DNA from: Leptospira sp.
Lineage (GTDB): Bacteria; Spirochaetota; Leptospiria; Leptospirales; Leptospiraceae
NCBI GenBank assembly: GCA_002786225.1
Contig: PEQN01000012.1
Span: 1 to 64,000 of the forward strand
DNA length: 64,000 nt
Direction: 5' to 3'
How positions within the stretch are numbered: position 1 is the first letter of the stretch; each line of letters begins with the position of its first letter. The position numbers and the translations under genes are program-made. Below are positions 37,567 through 47,185 of the stretch, piece by piece. A model generated the notes under the pieces. That model was not told where the DNA came from, ran no database searches, and worked only from the letters and a program-made list of their open reading frames with translations.

Positions 37567-37971
37567 ATGATAAAAATTTTCTGTGATGGAGCATCCAAAG
37601 GAAATCCAGGACCTGCTTCCATTGGAGTTTGGGCAACAAATGATAAAGGCTCTGGGAATGATGGAGAGTCTGTTTTTGAGATCTCCGAAGCTATAGGTAA
37701 TACAACGAATAATATGGCTGAATGGAAATCTTTGCTTCGTGCTGTTGAAGTAGCTCTAGAAAGAAATCACAATCAAGTTCAAATCTTTATGGATTCAGAG
37801 TTAGTTGTAAAGCAAGTATTGGGAAAATATAAAGTAAAGAAGCCTGAATTCATTCCTTTTTGGAAACAAATCCAAGAAAATAAAAAGAAATTTTCTTCTT
37901 TTTCCATACAACATGTTTTTAGAGAACAAAATAAGATGGCAGATTCACTAGCGAATCAAGCTCTTCTGTAA
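37567..37971 (+). CDS. rnhA: Ribonuclease HI family protein, 134 aa
   Basis: It cleaves the RNA strand of RNA-DNA hybrids. The catalytic carboxylates are visible: Asp in IFCDGASKGNPGPASIG (about residue 7), Glu in NNMAEWKSLLRAVEVA (about 53), Asp in IFMDSELVVKQV (about 73), and the final Asp in NKMADSLANQAL. It lacks the basic handle helix of E. coli RNase HI, giving the shorter form common in many bacteria. Assignment of the symbol is by family; a second RNase H elsewhere could be the main enzyme. Confidence 0.87.
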   Translation: MIKIFCDGASKGNPGPASIGVWATNDKGSGNDGESVFEISEAIGNTTNNMAEWKSLLRAVEVALERNHNQVQIFMDSELVVKQVLGKYKVKKPEFIPFWKQIQENKKKFSSFSIQHVFREQNKMADSLANQALL

Positions 37972-38013
37972 AAATTTACTTTACAAGCCAATTCTCCGAC
38001 AGAGCATAGAGGC

Positions 38014-38433
38014 ATGGAAGGTTTACTACCACCTATAGAAATTTTGCGCAGCGTTGGCTTAAAGGTTACTAAAAATCGTGAGCAGGTTCTTCATATCTTA
38101 TTAGAAACTGATAGACCACTCAACCACCACGAAATTATGGAAAAGCTACCTAAGGAGCAATCCTGGGACAGAGTAACCATTTACAGGGCGCTTTCCGACC
38201 TTGAAGAGAAGCATATTTTGAATACTATGCTCACTGGAGAAAGAGTTACCTACTTCGAGCTCAAAGAAGACCTCAATTCAAAGAAGCACCATGGACATAT
38301 TGTCTGCGATACTTGTGGACGAATTGAATGTGTAGAGAAACTCGACAATCCCTTTCCTAAGAAGTTGCAAGGATTCAAGGTTCAAACCATGGATATCACC
38401 TTCCATGGAATATGCAAAGAATGCCAAGACTAA
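38014..38433 (+). CDS. Fur-family metalloregulator, 139 aa
   Basis: An N-terminal winged helix (about residues 10-75, with LKVTKNREQVLHILLETDRP and DRVTIYRALSDLEEKHIL) is followed by a C-terminal dimerisation and metal domain. That domain has the KKHHGHIVCDTCGRIEC segment and a second CxxC, CKEC, near the end. The two Cys pairs form the structural zinc site of Fur, PerR and Zur proteins. The sensing metal cannot be chosen from this sequence alone. Both neighbours are on the same strand: RNase HI ends 43 bases upstream and the CCA enzyme starts 17 bases downstream. Confidence 0.88.
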   Translation: MEGLLPPIEILRSVGLKVTKNREQVLHILLETDRPLNHHEIMEKLPKEQSWDRVTIYRALSDLEEKHILNTMLTGERVTYFELKEDLNSKKHHGHIVCDTCGRIECVEKLDNPFPKKLQGFKVQTMDITFHGICKECQD

Positions 38434-38449
38434 GCTAATCTAGCCTTTC

Positions 38450-39757
38450 ATGCCAAATGTAATAGACTACCAGCTTCCTTTACATTTAATTCCCAAAATA
38501 GAATTCGATAATCTTATATTTATATCCCAAACCTTACATCAGATAGGTGAGCAGTGTTTACTAGTTGGCGGTTCGGTTCGTGATCTAGTCTTAGGTAAAA
38601 AACCGCATGAATATGATTTAACAACATCAGCCTTACCTGAGACAATAAAATCCAAATTCAAGAGAGTTTTTGATACAGGTATTCTTCATGGAACTGTAAC
38701 TATTGTTATAGATAAACTTTCTTATGAAATTACAACTTATAGAACAGAGCAAGGTTTTACTGATGGAAGAAGACCTGATTCAGTAAAGTTCGGCGCGACT
38801 CTAGATGAAGATCTAGAAAGAAGGGATTTTACTATCAATGCACTAGCCTATGATTTTGTAAGTCAAAAACTTATTGATAACCACAATGGATTGCAAGATA
38901 TTCAAAATCAAATCATCCGAACCATAGGAGACCCTATAGCCAGATTTACAGAAGATGGCTTGAGACCTATACGTGGGATACGATTCGCCTCTACTCTAGG
39001 ATTTACAATCTGCTCCGAAACAGAGGCAGCGTTTAATCCAACCTCAGAAATAACAAGTAAGGTTGCTGTAGAGAGGTTTGTACAAGAATTACAAAAGATT
39101 CTTCTGAGTACTTCTCCGAGATTAGGTCTTCAAAAAATGATTGAATACCAATACTTTCCCTTATTCACAAGCTATCAACCAAAAGATCAGCCAAATTGGG
39201 ATCTAGAAAAGCTATTCGAGATGGCGCCTAAGGAATGTTTGGGTTTAATATGGGCGATTGCAAAAGAAATCTGCTTCAGCGAAACTAAAATGACTCTTCA
39301 GAAAAATCTCTTTCGAGAGTTGAAATTATCAACAGCGATTGAAAGAGAGGCACTTTTATTCGGTAATCTCTTCCCAGCTCTCCTATCCTATTCATCAAAA
39401 AGTATTTCTAACTTTGAACTGAAAGCAAATTTACTCTCACCTATTAAACAGTTCTACCAATCCCAAAATTCTGAAACTCTTCCTTCAGTATGGAAATTTT
39501 TAATTGATTTCTTTCAAAATTTTCAATCAACAATTGCGGACCAAATCTCTAGAATCATAGCGAATCAAGATCCTTTGGTACTTGCTGATTTAGCTGTGAA
39601 TGGGGAATGGATTAAGAAAATCTTTCCTCAAGCTCAAGGCAAAGAAATTGGCACAATTCTTAGAGCTATTCTCGAATTTATTTGGGAAAATCCAGAAAAT
39701 AACTCCGAAAAACAGATCCTTGTTCATTTAAACTCCCTAGATTCTTTAATCAAATAG
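38450..39757 (+). CDS. cca: CCA tRNA nucleotidyltransferase / poly(A) polymerase family, 435 aa
   Basis: A class II nucleotidyltransferase: LLVGGSVRDLVLGKKP (about residues 37-52), the metal-binding DxD-like EYDLTTSA, then RRDFTINALAYD and the basic GLRPIRGIRFA motif. It adds CCA to tRNA 3' ends, which this genome needs because the tRNA-Gln at 28034-28106 has no encoded CCA. Poly(A) polymerases share these motifs, so specificity is inferred. The C-terminal half is helical and diverged. It follows the Fur-family gene closely (17 bases). Confidence 0.88.
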   Translation: MPNVIDYQLPLHLIPKIEFDNLIFISQTLHQIGEQCLLVGGSVRDLVLGKKPHEYDLTTSALPETIKSKFKRVFDTGILHGTVTIVIDKLSYEITTYRTEQGFTDGRRPDSVKFGATLDEDLERRDFTINALAYDFVSQKLIDNHNGLQDIQNQIIRTIGDPIARFTEDGLRPIRGIRFASTLGFTICSETEAAFNPTSEITSKVAVERFVQELQKILLSTSPRLGLQKMIEYQYFPLFTSYQPKDQPNWDLEKLFEMAPKECLGLIWAIAKEICFSETKMTLQKNLFRELKLSTAIEREALLFGNLFPALLSYSSKSISNFELKANLLSPIKQFYQSQNSETLPSVWKFLIDFFQNFQSTIADQISRIIANQDPLVLADLAVNGEWIKKIFPQAQGKEIGTILRAILEFIWENPENNSEKQILVHLNSLDSLIK

Positions 39758-39885
39758 CTTATTTATTAAACAAGTTGGTCGTATTTCATCTTTAAATGTA
39801 CATTATCTAGGAAATAAATTTTTAACCTGCCTCATTTCATTGTATAAAACCATTCAAAATGTTTATTTATTAGGAATCTTCAAAC

Positions 39886-39901
39886 TGGTACACCTTTTGC
39901 A
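39886..39901 (+). promoter_or_regulatory. Sigma-54 (RpoN) promoter for the porin operon
   Basis: TGGTACACCTTTTGCA fits the sigma-54 consensus TGGYRYRN4TTGCW at every fixed position. GG is at 39887-39888 and GC at 39899-39900, with exactly 10 bases between them. Transcription would start near 39912, about 17 bases before the porin ATG, leaving room for the AGGAG at 39916-39920. Such promoters need an AAA+ activator; none is encoded in this window. Confidence 0.8.
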
Positions 39902-39928
39902 TTCTTATCCTCGAATAGGAGAAATAGA

Positions 39929-41401
39929 ATGATGATAAAGTTTTTTTCGAGACTTACCATTTTTGGTCTCATTCTGGGATCGACTGCACTTTTAGCACAG
40001 GCAAAACCTGCGCCACAAGCAGCACCAGCAAAGGCACCAGCGGTAGTTGCTGCGCCTGCTAAGCCAGTCGAAAAACCATGGTATGAGAAAGTAGAATTTT
40101 CTGGATTTGTTGACGTAAACTATATGTACAACGCTAACAATAAAGCTGGAAGAACACCCGATGTAACAGGTGGACTAAACACCTACAATAAGCAATTTTC
40201 AGTTGCTGCTGTAGAATTGGACATTGAGAAAGTTGCTGACAAAGAATCCCCTTGGGGCTTCCGTGTTGACTTCCAAAATGGACAAAACAACCCCTACCAA
40301 GAAACACCTTTTAATTCCGCTGCACAGAACAATAACATGAACTTGCTACAGCAAGCTTATGTTTCTTTCTACTTTGATGTAATGAAAGGTCTTACTGTAG
40401 ATGTAGGAAAGATGGCAACTCATATTGGATATGAGGTATTGGAATCTAAGGATAACCTGAACTACAACGTGGGTTATATCTTCTTTAACACAGTTCCTTT
40501 TATCAATACAGGTGCTAGAGCAAATCTACAAATGACGGATGACTGGTCTCTTGGACTATTCCTTTACAATTCTGCTGGTGGAACTGGTATTGATACTGCT
40601 GCTACCGGTACTAAGAATGCTTATGGCGATAACAACACTAGAAGGAAAGCAGTAGGAACTCAACTTTCAGGAACTCTTATAGAAGGTTTACTTGATATTA
40701 CTTGGAACACTCTCTATGGTATTGATGGAGCATCTGGACGTCAGCCCAATGCAGAGGTATGGTTGAGTGAGTATACAGGTCTTCCACTACTCAATAAGCA
40801 AGCTGGTAAGAATGATTATTGGTTGATCAACAACGTTATTGTAGAGTTAACACCAACTGACCAACTGTATTTTGCCTTTGATTATACCCAAGGTGAGAAG
40901 AGTGGAGCTGCTGGAGCAACTTTTGATGGTTCACAATATACTTCCCCTCAATCTCCTACCAACGGACTCTCTCTATTTAGAGATGATGAGACTGTAAAGT
41001 ATACTTACAGAACTTATGGTGTATGGGCTAAGTATGACTTCACAGAAGATTTTGCACTTGCTGCACGATATGAAAGAATCGACGATAGTAGAAATGGTAC
41101 CAACTTAGGAAATTATCCAGGAGCTGGTAGAATTGGATCCAACGAGAGACTTGATCTATTGAATGATAGATACTCGACTCAGTCCGTGGGTGGAACAGCA
41201 TTCCAAAACGGTTATCGCAAGCAATACCTAGGTTCAGCCCAAACATTTACGATTACACCTACTTACTACTACGGTGATAACATAATCATTAAGCTAGACC
41301 TTAGAAGGGACCAAGCGAAGGGTCAACAATTTGTTAACGAAAAAGGACAACTATCTGACCACCAAAACGGTGCGACTTTAGGGATTGTCGCTAAATTTTA
41401 A
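39929..41401 (+). CDS. Outer-membrane porin, BBP2/OmpL-like, 490 aa
   Basis: A signal peptide (about residues 1-25, ending ALLAQA) is followed by a proline/alanine-rich linker (about 26-50) and a large beta-barrel that starts VEFSGFVDVNYMYN and ends ...ATLGIVAKF, with a terminal Phe. The FSGFVDVNYMY opening and the WGFRVDFQNGQN, DVGKMATHIGYEV segments resemble the BBP2 (porin-2) family. It should form a passive pore in the outer membrane. A sigma-54 promoter and AGGAG ribosome site precede it, and a lipoprotein gene follows 13 bases on. Sigma-54 control hints at nitrogen- or stress-dependent uptake, but the solute is unknown. Confidence 0.85.
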   Translation: MMIKFFSRLTIFGLILGSTALLAQAKPAPQAAPAKAPAVVAAPAKPVEKPWYEKVEFSGFVDVNYMYNANNKAGRTPDVTGGLNTYNKQFSVAAVELDIEKVADKESPWGFRVDFQNGQNNPYQETPFNSAAQNNNMNLLQQAYVSFYFDVMKGLTVDVGKMATHIGYEVLESKDNLNYNVGYIFFNTVPFINTGARANLQMTDDWSLGLFLYNSAGGTGIDTAATGTKNAYGDNNTRRKAVGTQLSGTLIEGLLDITWNTLYGIDGASGRQPNAEVWLSEYTGLPLLNKQAGKNDYWLINNVIVELTPTDQLYFAFDYTQGEKSGAAGATFDGSQYTSPQSPTNGLSLFRDDETVKYTYRTYGVWAKYDFTEDFALAARYERIDDSRNGTNLGNYPGAGRIGSNERLDLLNDRYSTQSVGGTAFQNGYRKQYLGSAQTFTITPTYYYGDNIIIKLDLRRDQAKGQQFVNEKGQLSDHQNGATLGIVAKF

Positions 41402-41414
41402 TAGGAGAAACGGC

Positions 41415-41822
41415 ATGAAAAACCTGAATTTAAAATTAATACTCGCCGCTTCCTTGCTTGTAGCTTTCGCTACCTCTTGCACTAAGTCCAGTGAAGAAAA
41501 TAAGCAAGACCCAGCGATCTTAACTTACATAGTCAACCAATCCTTAAACAATAATGGAAGTAACCTAGATCCTGTTACGAATCTTTGTTTATCAAACGTT
41601 GCTCTTATGAATACCTGTGTAGCTGGGACTGGACAAGGACAAGGCTTCAGTGGCAACTTATGCTCTACACCTATAACTAGAGAAAAGATAGGTACTTTAA
41701 CTGCAAGTACCTGTATTAGTACAGCAATTAAAAAAGATAATTTAAATTGCAACTTCCCTGAGAATAGGTTTCTAGATGCAACGGCCGCCAATGATACTTT
41801 CAAAGCTTGCATAACACCTTAA
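41415..41822 (+). CDS. Cysteine-containing lipoprotein co-transcribed with the porin, 135 aa
   Basis: A lipoprotein signal with lipobox FATSC (about residues 18-22) precedes a polar domain with six further cysteines (LCLS, TCVA, LCST, TCIS, NCNF, ACIT). The start is ATG 41415 with AGGAGAAA upstream; an earlier open stretch lies inside the porin. It is 13 bases after the porin stop and before a strong terminator, so it belongs to the sigma-54-driven operon. No family is recognised. A role in the porin's outer-membrane assembly or ligand capture is conceivable but unsupported. Confidence 0.78.
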   Translation: MKNLNLKLILAASLLVAFATSCTKSSEENKQDPAILTYIVNQSLNNNGSNLDPVTNLCLSNVALMNTCVAGTGQGQGFSGNLCSTPITREKIGTLTASTCISTAIKKDNLNCNFPENRFLDATAANDTFKACITP

Positions 41823-41861
41823 TTTATTAGTCAATAATTAAATTAATAAGTGTAAGCAATT

Positions 41862-41894
41862 AAAATCCCGGGTAGATAATACTCGGGATTTTTT
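41862..41894 (+). terminator. Rho-independent terminator of the porin-lipoprotein operon
   Basis: AATCCCGGGT / ACTCGGGATT form a 10-bp stem (one G-T) with a seven-base loop, followed by TTTT after the stem (six T in all). It is 40 bases past the lipoprotein stop. Read on the minus strand the hairpin is followed by only four T, so it may also help end the secA group, which converges on it. Confidence 0.92.
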
Positions 41895-41965
41895 ATTTTC
41901 TAGGTAAGAGAAAGGAAAAGGATCATGAAAGGTGGATAGAATAAAAAAACCTTTTATAACAATTT

Positions 41966-42526
41966 TTATTTTGCAGTTTGGGTTTCGGTTTCTTGCTTTG
42001 AGTTCAGTCTTACTTCTTTATTTTGCATCAATTTCTTCATACTAAAGCCAGTCTCAACACCTTCAGGTGGAACATGATTTACTCTTTCCACTTTCCCTCT
42101 TCGTAAGATCACTGTGATTTGGTCATCGGGATCAGATGAAGGGGCATATTTGGAGATGGGTCTATTATAAATTAAATATTCTCTTTGGTCGCCACCTGAA
42201 TGAACTAGGTCTGGCTCACCTAAATAGGCAATTGCAAACTTTTTTGATTTAGATTGCAAGGCATCTTTAATGTCATCTCTGATCTTCAATCCAGCAAGCT
42301 GTTCTTGGTTGAGAGCCTCTCTTTGTTTACGTTTGATTTCTTGTTCTGTGAGCAGATCCTGCTCAGATTTTTCTAGAAAGGATGAGCATTTCACTTCATC
42401 AGCAAAAGTTGCCATACAGTTTTTAAATAAATCCTCTTTGTTGGATATCTTAACATCTTGTGAAAAACAGTTTGTAAGACAGGAAAGCGAAATACTAACC
42501 AATAATAATTTACTTAGATCTTTCAT
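41966..42526 (-). CDS. Lipoprotein, hypothetical, 186 aa
   Basis: A signal peptide with lipobox LTNC (about residues 17-20) precedes a charged, helical first half (about 45-85, EQDLLTEQEIKRKQREALN). A small beta-rich second half contains AYLGEPDLVHSGGDQREYLIYNR (split: GEPDLVHSGG, then REYLIYN), loosely like the SmpA/BamE-type fold that reads "GxPd". Resemblance to BamE is weak and should not be taken as identification. It ends the secA operon, seven bases after secA, so it may serve envelope protein export. Confidence 0.65.
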   Translation of the reverse strand: MKDLSKLLLVSISLSCLTNCFSQDVKISNKEDLFKNCMATFADEVKCSSFLEKSEQDLLTEQEIKRKQREALNQEQLAGLKIRDDIKDALQSKSKKFAIAYLGEPDLVHSGGDQREYLIYNRPISKYAPSSDPDDQITVILRRGKVERVNHVPPEGVETGFSMKKLMQNKEVRLNSKQETETQTAK

Positions 42527-42532
42527 TGTGAT

Positions 42533-45289
42533 TTAACCTCGTTTATTTCTTCGACTTGACTTTCTCTCACTAGCGCCACCAGCACTTACTGAGACAGAAA
42601 CTTTAGGTTTCGTGGATAGTTCTGAGGGAGAGGAACCTGGTAAGATCCCTCCTCCATTGGATTTATTCCCGAAAGTTGACATTCCTTGGTGGTGTTCTTC
42701 CCCAATTTTTCTATATTCCTTAGACTCTTCTTTGATTGCTATATTCTCAGTTACTTCAACACGGAAGAGGAAAGTAATGATTTCCTGCTTTAGGCTCTCT
42801 ACCATAGCATCAAACATTCGAAATCCTTGGAGTTTGTATTCGACTAGGGGATTCTTTTCACCATAACCTACCGCCCAAATTCCATCTCGAAGATGGTCCA
42901 TGGCATAGAGATGCTCTTTCCAGCGGTGGTCCATGATATCCAAGAAAATATTTCGTTCTAAAGATTTCCAAACATCCTCCCCGATTTGAACCGAGCGATT
43001 TTTATAAGCTTCTTTTAAGCTTGCAAAAACATCATCGAATAATTGCAACTGAGGTTTAGCCACTTTCTGGTAAGAATCCGTAGTGATATTTGATTCAATT
43101 CCCAGAGATCGCATCCACTCATTCAAGCTATCTAAATCCCAAGCCGATACGTTGTTTCCTTCGCAGCTTGCAAGAATTTGCGATTCTGTAATCTCTTCTA
43201 TGTATTCCGTAACCTTGGAATGAACTGATTCTTTTTCGAGAATATTGTTACGAATTTCATAGATAAACATTCTTTGACGATTCATGACATCATCATATTC
43301 CAATAAATGCTTTCTTATATCAAAGTTATGACCTTCCACTCGCTTCTGGGCTTTTGCAATGGCTGATGAAACCCATGGATGTTCTATCTCTTGTCCTTCA
43401 GGCATCTTCAAAGAGGTCATTATCTTAGAGATTCTATCTGAACCAAAGATTCGCATTAGATCATCTTGCAAGGATAGATAAAATCTACTGGAGCCTGGAT
43501 CTCCCTGTCTACCAGATCGACCGCGAAGCTGATTGTCAATCCTTCTAGATTCGTGACGTTCTGTTCCAATAATATGCAAGCCACCAGCTTCTTTAACTAT
43601 GGTGTTCTTCTTCTTCCACTCGGTAGCCTCATTGAGTATGGTTTGGCAATGAGTCTTGAATTCTTGCTTTTGGATTCTTGCCATTTCTAGATTGGCTTCT
43701 TCTATTTTATTCTTTAGAACCATATCTCGGAATGGAATCAATTCATGGTGTTTCTCGGCTAATTCTTCTATGGACTCTTTGTACTTTTGTGAGCCACCAA
43801 GAACAATGTCCGTTCCCCTTCCAGCCATGTTCGTTGCAATTGTAATCGCACCTGGCTTACCAGCGTTTGCTATAATTTCTGCTTCTTTCTCATGGAACTT
43901 GGCATTTAACACATTATGAGTCAAACCTTTGGAAGTAAGTAGGTGGCTTAGAGCTTCGGATTTTTCTATAGAAACAGTTCCAACTAAAATTGGCTGCTTG
44001 TTAGAGTTTCTTTCCTTAATCTCATCTGCTATAGCACTGAATTTTTCTTTTTCTGTTTGGTAGACTCTGTCTCCATTGTCGATTCGTTTCACAGGAACAT
44101 TGGGAGGAATTACAACAACATCGAGAGAATAAATCTTGTGGAACTCTTCTGCCTCGGTATCTGCTGTTCCAGTCATACCAGCTAACTTATCATAGATTCG
44201 AAAATAATTCTGGAATGTAATAGATGCTAAGGTCTGAGACTCCCTGGCTATGGTAACAGCTTCCTTGGCTTCAAGAGCTTGGTGCAAGCCATCTGAATAC
44301 CTTCTTCCTGGCATGAGTCGACCTGTGAATTCATCTACAATAATCACCTCACCACCTTGCACTACATAATCAACATCCTTCTTGAAGATATAATGTGCCT
44401 TTAAGGCTTGGTGAACGTGGTGAACTAGATCTACATTTTCAGGAGCATATAGATTTTCTATGGATAGTAACTTTTCTACACTACTAACACCTGCTTCTGT
44501 AAGCAAGGCACTCCTTGCTTTTTCATCCAATTCATAGTCTTCCAATTCTTTTAGCTTAGGAATAACCTTATTGACTCTTGTGTACTTGTCTGTAGTCTCA
44601 TCGGTTGGTCCAGAAATAATGAGGGGAGTTCTTGCCTCATCAATTAAAATGGAGTCTACCTCATCCACAATAGCAAAAAAATGTTCCCTTTGAACCTTGT
44701 GTTCTTTGAAAGAAACCATATTATCCCTTAGATAATCAAAGCCATATTCATTGTTGGTTCCGTAGGTAATATCGGAAGCATAGGCTGCTTGTCTTAATTT
44801 ATGATCCATATCATGCTGTATAATTCCCACAGATATGCCCAAGAATTCAAATATTGGTTTCATCCAATTCGCATCTCTTCTCGCCAAATAATCATTCACT
44901 GTTACAACATGTACGCCTTTACCTGCAAGTGCGTTCAGATAAATTGCCAAGGTTGAAGTAAGAGTCTTTCCTTCCCCAGTCTTCATTTCTGCTATCTTTC
45001 CATCATGAAGAGCGATACCGCCCATCATTTGAACATCAAAGTGACGCATACCCATGGTTCGGACTGAGACTTCTCGAACAGTGGCAAAAGCTTCTGGTAA
45101 AATATCATCCAAAGTCTGACCCTGTGCAAGCTGGTCTTTGAACTTGATTGTTTGTTTACCAAGCATTTCATCGGATAATTCTTTCAAGTTAGGTTCGAGT
45201 GAGTTAATCCTTGCTACAATAGGAGCAATTCTTTTCATATCTCTTTCGTGTTTGGATCCTAAGAAGAATCCTAGTAATTTATCGATCAT
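42533..45289 (-). CDS. secA: Preprotein translocase ATPase SecA, 918 aa
   Basis: This is the motor that drives unfolded preproteins through SecYEG. Walker A is [12 protein letters not shown] (about residues 100-111), the DEAD-type motif is [17 protein letters not shown] (about 205-221), and the second helicase half has [15 protein letters not shown] and [20 protein letters not shown]. The C-terminal SecB/zinc-binding CxCxSGKxxxxCC tail is absent; the protein ends in a basic Ser/Arg-rich tail. It is followed by a lipoprotein gene (7 bases) and preceded by a glutamine-amidotransferase gene (4 bases). Confidence 0.97.
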   Translation of the reverse strand: MIDKLLGFFLGSKHERDMKRIAPIVARINSLEPNLKELSDEMLGKQTIKFKDQLAQGQTLDDILPEAFATVREVSVRTMGMRHFDVQMMGGIALHDGKIAEMKTGEGKTLTSTLAIYLNALAGKGVHVVTVNDYLARRDANWMKPIFEFLGISVGIIQHDMDHKLRQAAYASDITYGTNNEYGFDYLRDNMVSFKEHKVQREHFFAIVDEVDSILIDEARTPLIISGPTDETTDKYTRVNKVIPKLKELEDYELDEKARSALLTEAGVSSVEKLLSIENLYAPENVDLVHHVHQALKAHYIFKKDVDYVVQGGEVIIVDEFTGRLMPGRRYSDGLHQALEAKEAVTIARESQTLASITFQNYFRIYDKLAGMTGTADTEAEEFHKIYSLDVVVIPPNVPVKRIDNGDRVYQTEKEKFSAIADEIKERNSNKQPILVGTVSIEKSEALSHLLTSKGLTHNVLNAKFHEKEAEIIANAGKPGAITIATNMAGRGTDIVLGGSQKYKESIEELAEKHHELIPFRDMVLKNKIEEANLEMARIQKQEFKTHCQTILNEATEWKKKNTIVKEAGGLHIIGTERHESRRIDNQLRGRSGRQGDPGSSRFYLSLQDDLMRIFGSDRISKIMTSLKMPEGQEIEHPWVSSAIAKAQKRVEGHNFDIRKHLLEYDDVMNRQRMFIYEIRNNILEKESVHSKVTEYIEEITESQILASCEGNNVSAWDLDSLNEWMRSLGIESNITTDSYQKVAKPQLQLFDDVFASLKEAYKNRSVQIGEDVWKSLERNIFLDIMDHRWKEHLYAMDHLRDGIWAVGYGEKNPLVEYKLQGFRMFDAMVESLKQEIITFLFRVEVTENIAIKEESKEYRKIGEEHHQGMSTFGNKSNGGGILPGSSPSELSTKPKVSVSVSAGGASERKSSRRNKRG

Positions 45290-45292
45290 CGA

Positions 45293-45988
45293 TTAAACCT
45301 CATTTTCAATCATGTTGCGGAAGATAACTTTTGAAGTTGCTTCCATAGTTTTTAATTTATCAAGCCAATCTTGGGGATTGACATTTGCAGAATGAATAAA
45401 TTCTTTGTGAACCTTCTTCCAAACATTCAACATATCTGCATTTGGTTCCAAATGCGCTTGGATTCCGAACACTCTGTCCTCATAGGAAAACATTTGAGAA
45501 GAATATTTATCAGAAGAGAGAAGATGTTTGCTTCCTTTTGGAATCGCAAAAGTATCTTCATGCAGATGGAAGGCTGAGATGGAATCTGACTGGATACCTC
45601 GGAAGACTGGAGAAGATTTATCCAAAATTTTGCAATCAAAGAATCCAACCTCAGGCCCCTTCTCTCCTTTGGTAACTTGAGAACCCATAACCTGAGCAAT
45701 AATTTGCGATCCCAAGCAAACTCCAATCAGCTTAGTCTTCTTCAAGCTCAGGACACCTTCCACCAAATCGAAATAAGGTTCAAAGAAATGGAATAAGCCA
45801 GGATCTGAAACTGACTGAGGTCCACCCATAAGCAGAATAAGGTCAAAATTCAAATGAGAGTAAGGGATTAAATGCAAGCCTTTCTGGTAGGCATTATGGT
45901 AGGTTATGCGATATCCTTTTTCTTTTAGAATATCAGCAATGAGACCAGGTCCTTCGCAATCAATAAATCGAACAACAAGGCATCTCAT
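45293..45988 (-). CDS. Class I glutamine amidotransferase-like protein, 231 aa
   Basis: The nucleophile elbow GVCLGSQIIAQ has the catalytic Cys at about residue 90. A downstream His in GIQAHLEP (about 174) and a following Glu complete a class I GATase-like triad. It is a stand-alone domain, as in the GuaA-like amidotransferase group, with no synthase half. The substrate is unknown. Overlap with the upstream thioredoxin-like gene (ATGA) and the four-base gap to secA place it in one operon with them. Confidence 0.82.
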   Translation of the reverse strand: MRCLVVRFIDCEGPGLIADILKEKGYRITYHNAYQKGLHLIPYSHLNFDLILLMGGPQSVSDPGLFHFFEPYFDLVEGVLSLKKTKLIGVCLGSQIIAQVMGSQVTKGEKGPEVGFFDCKILDKSSPVFRGIQSDSISAFHLHEDTFAIPKGSKHLLSSDKYSSQMFSYEDRVFGIQAHLEPNADMLNVWKKVHKEFIHSANVNPQDWLDKLKTMEATSKVIFRNMIENEV

Positions 45989-46575
45989 AGATTTCTTGCT
46001 CCTAAGGTATGAAAGAAAAATTGGATTCTTGGATCAGAATCAATTTGAGAAATTTCTTCTTTCTCAGATAAAGATCCAATAAAATTATAATAGATATTCC
46101 AAGGTTTGGTTCGTACAAGAATGGTCTCTGGGGTTGCTGTAACAAAGGCTTCATTGGATACAGCAAAGGGTCTATTCATAAGTAAAATCGGTATCGAAAT
46201 TTTGCGCTTAATTACCTCTGCTTGCATAATAGCCTTAGCGCGGGCGAGTGGTTCCTCAGTTTGAAAGTCTCCCGATGTTGTTTCAGAGACCTGGATGGGG
46301 TCCACAACCAAAAACAAACCAAATTTTGGGTCCTTTTTCAAGCGTGCATGTATCCTTTCCAAGGCAGGCAATTCTTTGAAACAGGGGATACAAGTAGGTG
46401 AATAGACATTGAGGGCAAGGGTCTCAAAACCAGTATCAGCAAGAGACACAACTTGGTTAGTCGCAAGATCTATCCCTGTCCAATTAGCCTCAAGTCCCAT
46501 CTGAGATTTGGGAGAGTCCAAACAATTGGCAACTAGGAAAATGGTAGAAAGAAGGAATACAAATAATCGTGACAT
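45985..46575 (-). CDS. TlpA/thioredoxin-like lipoprotein, 196 aa
   Basis: An N-terminal lipobox-like signal (FLVANC, about residues 14-19) leads to a thioredoxin-fold domain with the redox pair CIPC (YSPTCIPCFKELPALERI, about 59-76) and a cis-Pro region near VTATPETIL. It should sit on the outer face of the inner membrane or on the outer membrane and reduce or shuffle disulfides. It is the first gene of a minus-strand operon with the amidotransferase and secA. It is divergent from the omega-like gene, whose promoter lies just upstream. Confidence 0.82.
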   Translation of the reverse strand: MSRLFVFLLSTIFLVANCLDSPKSQMGLEANWTGIDLATNQVVSLADTGFETLALNVYSPTCIPCFKELPALERIHARLKKDPKFGLFLVVDPIQVSETTSGDFQTEEPLARAKAIMQAEVIKRKISIPILLMNRPFAVSNEAFVTATPETILVRTKPWNIYYNFIGSLSEKEEISQIDSDPRIQFFFHTLGARNL

Positions 46576-46648
46576 AAATTTGGGGGAGAGCCTTTATTTC
46601 CAAAGTAGAATGAAACCCTTCGTAAGCAAGCTTTAATGATTTAGACTC

Positions 46649-46676
46649 TTGACAATATGCCCTCATTTTTTAGACT
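46649..46676 (+). promoter_or_regulatory. Sigma-70-type promoter for the omega-like gene
   Basis: A perfect -35 TTGACA (46649-46654) and a -10 TAGACT (46671-46676, 4 of 6) are spaced by 16 bases. The start would fall near 46683, about 30 bases before the ATG at 46715. This rules out the longer reading frame that uses the TTG of the -35 box as a start. Confidence 0.6.
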
Positions 46677-46714
46677 GGTGTTCTGCAATCTTTTTTTTAG
46701 GATCCAAGGAAATT

Positions 46715-47182
46715 ATGAGCCAAAACAACGACTTTGATATCGTGAAACTTATAGAACTATCTAGACATAAGAAATACGAGAGTACAGTAGCAGGATTTGG
46801 TGCCATAGACAAGCTCGAAAGAATCGCTATCCCTAAGAAAATGAGATCTAGAAAGATCGCAGTTCAAGCCCTTCATGCTCTTTCTGAGAACCTGGTTCAA
46901 TACAAATATCTTTCTACAGATGAGAAAGATAGCATCCAAGCTGAAGTCAACCGTCGTAATCCGAATTATAACCGAAACAATCCAATTCTTGCCCCAACAT
47001 CTGCCCCTATTTCCGATGAAATCTCGGAAGAAGATGAACTTCCCGCTGATGAAACTGCCTTCAAGCCCGACTATGTAGATGATAGATACAATGAAGATAA
47101 TATGCAAGAAGAAGGCGACATTGATGATGAAGACGAAGATGATGACGATGCAGATGAGGATGAAGAAGAAGAGGAAGATTAG
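46715..47182 (+). CDS. Acidic-tail protein, possible RNA polymerase omega-like, 155 aa
   Basis: The ATG at 46715 has AAGGAAAT upstream and follows a good promoter. The N-terminal 70 residues (DFDIVKLIELSRHKKYESTV ... KKMRSRKIAVQALHALSENL) have the short helical layout of RNA polymerase omega/Rpb6 proteins and the KIAVQALHAL helix fits its conserved core, but this is a weak match. A Pro/Asn linker leads to an extremely acidic tail of about 30 Asp and Glu from residue 125 to the end (EDEDDDDADEDEEEEED). The tail may contact basic polymerase or ribosomal proteins. The next gene, in the same frame, begins directly after the TAG. Confidence 0.6.
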   Translation: MSQNNDFDIVKLIELSRHKKYESTVAGFGAIDKLERIAIPKKMRSRKIAVQALHALSENLVQYKYLSTDEKDSIQAEVNRRNPNYNRNNPILAPTSAPISDEISEEDELPADETAFKPDYVDDRYNEDNMQEEGDIDDEDEDDDDADEDEEEEED

Positions 47183-47185
47183 AAG

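Noticed and set aside
46649..46714. Longer start of the omega-like protein
   Set aside because: The TTG at 46649 is the -35 box of the promoter, so it cannot be translated from that transcript. ATG 46715 has a ribosome site.
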